From Lewinellaceae bacterium (lineage in GTDB: Bacteria > Bacteroidota > Bacteroidia > Chitinophagales > Saprospiraceae), in NCBI GenBank assembly GCA_020636005.1, contig JACJYR010000001.1, forward strand, positions 3,104,501 through 3,168,500: 64,000 nt of DNA, read 5' to 3'. Under the pieces are notes generated by a model. That model had not been told where the DNA came from and searched no databases. It was given only the letters and a program-made list of their open reading frames with translations. Position numbers and translations under genes: made by a program. Of this stretch, positions 61,018 to 64,000 are shown one piece after another. Numbering within the stretch: position 1 is the stretch's first letter; the number at the start of each line of letters is the position of its first letter.

Positions 61018-62958
61018 ATGGGCGAACAAAAAGTATCATTGGCCAAGAGCACCAACGAAATGCAGGCATTTGTCAAAAACTTGCTAAAGGATGTACGGGC
61101 ATTGGAATACATGCTCGACAACGACTGGTTCGAGTCTGACATTGTCCGCATCGGGGCCGAGCAGGAAATGTGCCTCGTGGACAGCAAAACGTTCAAACCG
61201 GCCAAAATCAACATGGACGTCATCAAAAAAATGAAAGATTATAGCTGGCTGGACACCGAACTGGCGCAGTTCAACCTGGAAACCAATATGACGCCCCACG
61301 AGTTCAAGGGGAATGCCCTTCGCATGATGGAGGATGAAAACCTCGAATACATTGGCAAAATAAGGCAGGTTGTAAAAAAAATGGGAGCCTATGTCATCCT
61401 GACAGGGATATTGCCCACCCTGCGAAAGACAGACCTCGACATTGAAAACCTGACGCCCAAGCCCCGCTACCTGGCCTTGATGAACGCCTTGAACAGCCAA
61501 CTGCTCGGCAGTGCGTTTGAACTCAACCTGAATGGCATTGACGAACTGCACATTAAGCACGACTCGCCCCTGCTCGAAGCCTGCAATACCAGCTTCCAGG
61601 TACACCTGCAGGTAGCGCCCAAGGATTTCGTTTGCCTCTACAACATTGCCCAAACGCTCACGGCGCCCGTGATGGCCATCGCTGCCAATTCGCCCCTTGT
61701 ATTTGGCAAAAGGCTGTGGCACGAGACCCGCATTGCCCTGTTCCAGCAGTCGCTCGACACCCGCACCTCCCACGACCACCTGCGGGAGCGCAGCCCACGG
61801 GTCAACTTTGGCAACGGCTGGCTGAACGGCTCCATCCTGGAAATCTATAAAGAAGACATCGCCCGCTTCCGGGTGTTGATGACTGCTGACGAACTGGAGG
61901 ATTCCCTGTTGTCAATTGCCGAGGGGAAGGTGCCCAAGCTAAAAGCCCTGCAAGTACACAACTCTACCGTGTACCGCTGGAACCGCCCTTGCTACGGCAT
62001 CAGTGCCAACGGAAAGCCCCACCTGCGCATCGAGAACAGGGTGCTGCCTGCCGGGCCATCCGTCATTGATGCGGTGGCCAATGCCGCCTTTTGGCTGGGG
62101 GCCGTAGTGGGCATGAAGAAAAACTGCGAGGACATCTGCCAGCGGCTCTCCTGGGAAGATGTGCGCGACAACTTCCTCAAGGCTGCCCGCTACGGTATTG
62201 ATTCCAAATTCAATTGGTACGACGACAAGAAATTTTCCGCCACTGACTTGATTGTCCAGGAACTCATCCCCATTGCCAGGGAAGGCCTGCAGGAGCGCAA
62301 TATTGACTCCACGGACATTGACCGCTACCTCGGCGTCATCGAAGAACGCGCCAAAGCACACATGACCGGGGCGCGCTGGCAACTCCGCGCTTTTACCAAA
62401 CTCAAACAGTCCATCACCACTGACGAAGCGACTGCTGTCCTCACAGCCTGTATCGTCAAAAACCAAGAAAAAGAAATGCCCGTGCATACCTGGAAATTGC
62501 CGGATCCCGGCGACCTGGAAGACTATGTGCCCTCCCGCCTGCGGGTGGAGGAATTTATGACCACCGACCTCATCACCGTGCAGCCGGACGATATCATCGA
62601 CCTGGTAGCGGAAATGATGAACTGGCGAAAAGTGCGCTACATGCCCGTGGAGGACTCCAAAGGCAGGTTGATGGGATTGGTGACATCCAGGCTCTTGCTC
62701 CGGCATTATTCCCGCCAGGGCAGGTTGAACGGTTTGCAGGATACTACCACCATCGTCAAGGATATTATGATAGAAAACACAGTGACGGTTTCCCCGAAAA
62801 CTTCCATCATGGAAGCCATGACCCTGATGCGCGACAATATGATAGGGTGCCTCCCGGTGGTACAAGGCTCCGAGAAAGAACTGGTGGGCATCATCACGGA
62901 AATGGATTTCCTGCGGGTATCGGCGCGGCTGATGGAGCGGCTGGAAGCACAGAAGTAG
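61018..62958 (+). CDS. GCS2-family glutamate-cysteine-ligase-like protein fused to a CBS pair
   Basis: 646 aa. Residues 1-480 are GCS2-like: IRIGAEQEMCLVD, LDTELAQFNLETNMTPHEF and, later, RVNFGNGWLNGSILEIYK and RIENRVLPAGPSVIDA, the motifs of ATP-grasp-like glutamate-cysteine/carboxylate-amine ligases. A CBS pair follows (about 515-640): VEEFMTTDLITVQPDDII and VKDIMIENTVTVSPKTS (each a typical CBS start), ending EMDFLRVSA. CBS pairs bind adenosine nucleotides, so the ligase activity is probably energy-regulated. The acceptor amine is unknown; glutathione synthesis is not established. Confidence 0.85.
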   Translation: MGEQKVSLAKSTNEMQAFVKNLLKDVRALEYMLDNDWFESDIVRIGAEQEMCLVDSKTFKPAKINMDVIKKMKDYSWLDTELAQFNLETNMTPHEFKGNALRMMEDENLEYIGKIRQVVKKMGAYVILTGILPTLRKTDLDIENLTPKPRYLALMNALNSQLLGSAFELNLNGIDELHIKHDSPLLEACNTSFQVHLQVAPKDFVCLYNIAQTLTAPVMAIAANSPLVFGKRLWHETRIALFQQSLDTRTSHDHLRERSPRVNFGNGWLNGSILEIYKEDIARFRVLMTADELEDSLLSIAEGKVPKLKALQVHNSTVYRWNRPCYGISANGKPHLRIENRVLPAGPSVIDAVANAAFWLGAVVGMKKNCEDICQRLSWEDVRDNFLKAARYGIDSKFNWYDDKKFSATDLIVQELIPIAREGLQERNIDSTDIDRYLGVIEERAKAHMTGARWQLRAFTKLKQSITTDEATAVLTACIVKNQEKEMPVHTWKLPDPGDLEDYVPSRLRVEEFMTTDLITVQPDDIIDLVAEMMNWRKVRYMPVEDSKGRLMGLVTSRLLLRHYSRQGRLNGLQDTTTIVKDIMIENTVTVSPKTSIMEAMTLMRDNMIGCLPVVQGSEKELVGIITEMDFLRVSARLMERLEAQK

Positions 62959-63040
62959 CCGATAGGCCGGAACGTGATAATCATCACAAGTCCATACCAG
63001 GAAGCGCCGCATCTTTGCCCTTCGCAATTGCGAAACTTTT

Positions 63041-64000
63041 ATGAAGAAAATCGGACTCATACTCTTGGCAGGGGTGTTCCTGGCCGCCAATCTTTCTGCG
63101 CAATCTGATACGGCCAGTGTTCGGCCCATCCGCCAATGGCTCAAAAAAAACGAGCGCTTCGTGCCCGTGTTTAAGACGATGGTGCAGCTCTGGGGCATTT
63201 ACTCCAGGGGCATGGAGGTGTATGATACAGATCAAAAAAAATACGAGCGGGTGGATGACCGCCTCAACCTCCTCCTTCGCCGGGCCCGTTTGGTAGTGGC
63301 CGGCGAGCCTTATGCAAACCTCAGCTATACTGTTGTTTTTTACTACGACCAAATCGGGCGGGACATCCTCGCCAGCGGCGTCGGCGGGCCGAACAAGGCT
63401 GACCCGGACGCAGGCATCTGGGATGCGTTTTTCCAATGGAAAATCACCAGAAACGAGTCGCTGAACCTGGTCGGTGGCTGGTTTCGCCCGCAGATGCAGC
63501 GCGAGAGCATTACCTCTGGCTGGGCCACCAATTCTTTTGAAAAATCTATGTCGCAGAACTACCTGCGCACCCACCTGGTCGGTACCGGCCCGGGGCGGGC
63601 TATGGGTGTCAACCTCGGAGGCCTGGCAGGGAAGGGAAAGATCAACCTCAACTACAACCTTGGCCTTTTCAACCCCGTGACAACTGCCCTCTCCGGCGCG
63701 TCAGCAGGTGAAAAATTTGCGCTGCTCTGGGCAGGCCGGCTATCGCTGTCGTTGGGCGATCCGGAATTTAAAAAATACGGTATTTCTTACGATGTCAATT
63801 ATTTCAGCCAAAGAAAAGGCATCTCGCTCGATATGAACGCTTCGCGGCAGGGAGAGACGGATTTGTTTAAAAATTCTGTGGCTTATGGCCCCGGCTTACT
63901 GCTCAATTGGGGCCCGCTCAACATGGATGGCGAATGGATATGGATGGAGCGGGACGGCGAACGCAAACTCGCTGACGGCCAGATGCGCAGCTTCACTTCA
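63041..64000 (+). CDS. Porin O/P-like outer-membrane protein, N-terminal part
   Basis: 320 codons are visible and the gene runs past the window end. A signal peptide (MKKIGLILLAGVFLAANLSA) is followed by LKKNERFVPVFKTMVQLWGI and alternating amphipathic strands such as RLNLLLRRARLVVAGEPYAN, LSYTVVFYYD and ISYDVNYFS. These resemble the OprP/OprO phosphate-selective porin family of beta-barrels. The start follows the GCS2-CBS gene by 82 bp on the same strand. Confidence 0.78.
   Translation, partial: MKKIGLILLAGVFLAANLSAQSDTASVRPIRQWLKKNERFVPVFKTMVQLWGIYSRGMEVYDTDQKKYERVDDRLNLLLRRARLVVAGEPYANLSYTVVFYYDQIGRDILASGVGGPNKADPDAGIWDAFFQWKITRNESLNLVGGWFRPQMQRESITSGWATNSFEKSMSQNYLRTHLVGTGPGRAMGVNLGGLAGKGKINLNYNLGLFNPVTTALSGASAGEKFALLWAGRLSLSLGDPEFKKYGISYDVNYFSQRKGISLDMNASRQGETDLFKNSVAYGPGLLLNWGPLNMDGEWIWMERDGERKLADGQMRSFTS

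Noticed and set aside
61939..63198. 419-codon minus-strand frame opposite the GCS2-CBS gene
   Set aside because: It overlaps the clearly real GCS2-CBS gene and the start of the porin gene; the His/Gln/Phe-rich translation is typical of antisense shadows.

Overview
The window is a gene-dense chromosomal segment of a Bacteroidota bacterium, most likely of the Saprospiria (Haliscomenobacter/Lewinella-like). The evidence is a giant multidomain secreted protein ending in a type IX secretion (T9SS) sorting domain, lipoproteins with short Bacteroidota lipoboxes, Reg_prop/Y_Y_Y sensor kinases including a hybrid kinase-AraC fusion, a BlaI/M56-TonB pair, a GldM-C-like secreted domain, and promoters of the TTG...TAnnTTTG type. 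I found no rRNA, tRNA, CRISPR array, transposase, prophage or replication origin.

Layout. 1-3605: the 3' end of a propeller-type histidine kinase and a NarL-type response regulator, separated by an opposite-strand, AT-richer two-gene cassette of ATPase plus HNH nuclease that looks like a Septu-type (PtuAB-like) anti-phage system. 3.9-23.5 kb: mostly housekeeping and envelope genes. These are a conserved 472-aa protein, a thioredoxin-fold lipoprotein, a GMC oxidoreductase with its small subunit, two tandem OmpA-family proteins, a glutaryl-CoA-dehydrogenase-like enzyme, FolB fused to a Cys-rich domain, a DUF4197 lipoprotein, HtrA protease, LolA, FadD-like ligase, a methionine aminotransferase, a phosphoesterase and a stand-alone McrB-N-like protein.

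23.8-28.1 kb is the most striking part: five co-directional genes that look like a tocopherol/plastoquinol-type pathway. They encode a geranylgeranyl reductase, a 2[4Fe-4S] ferredoxin, a VTE3-type MPBQ/MSBQ methyltransferase, a VTE4 (gamma-tocopherol methyltransferase)-like enzyme and a VTE2-type homogentisate prenyltransferase. No tocopherol cyclase (VTE1) or HPPD is in the window. The product may therefore be a trimethylated prenyl benzoquinol unless a cyclase lies elsewhere. I infer that the prenyltransferase joins homogentisate to a (geranylgeranyl or phytyl) diphosphate, the reductase plus ferredoxin saturates the tail, and the two methyltransferases finish the ring.

28.5-45 kb: a decayed fragment of a sensor kinase, an intact 1407-aa hybrid two-component system, and an approximately 3710-aa secreted repeat protein (DUF11-like, beta-helix, MopE, about 18 HYR-like units, SprB-like, T9SS signal). 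45-64 kb: small secreted and cytosolic proteins, a polyferredoxin/FAD-reductase electron-transfer operon, a SUMF1-like protein, BlaI plus M56-TonB, Uma2, a GDSL lipoprotein, pyrophosphatase, GpsA, an alpha/beta hydrolase, an MFS transporter, a GCS2-CBS fusion and the start of a porin.

A second theme is short degenerate tandem repeats with a strict 7-nt (sometimes 8-nt) period. They are scattered between genes and also inside at least three coding regions, and several fold into long hairpins. They resemble the short tandemly repeated repetitive (STRR) sequences known from cyanobacteria. All functional calls are from reading the sequence; no database search was run.
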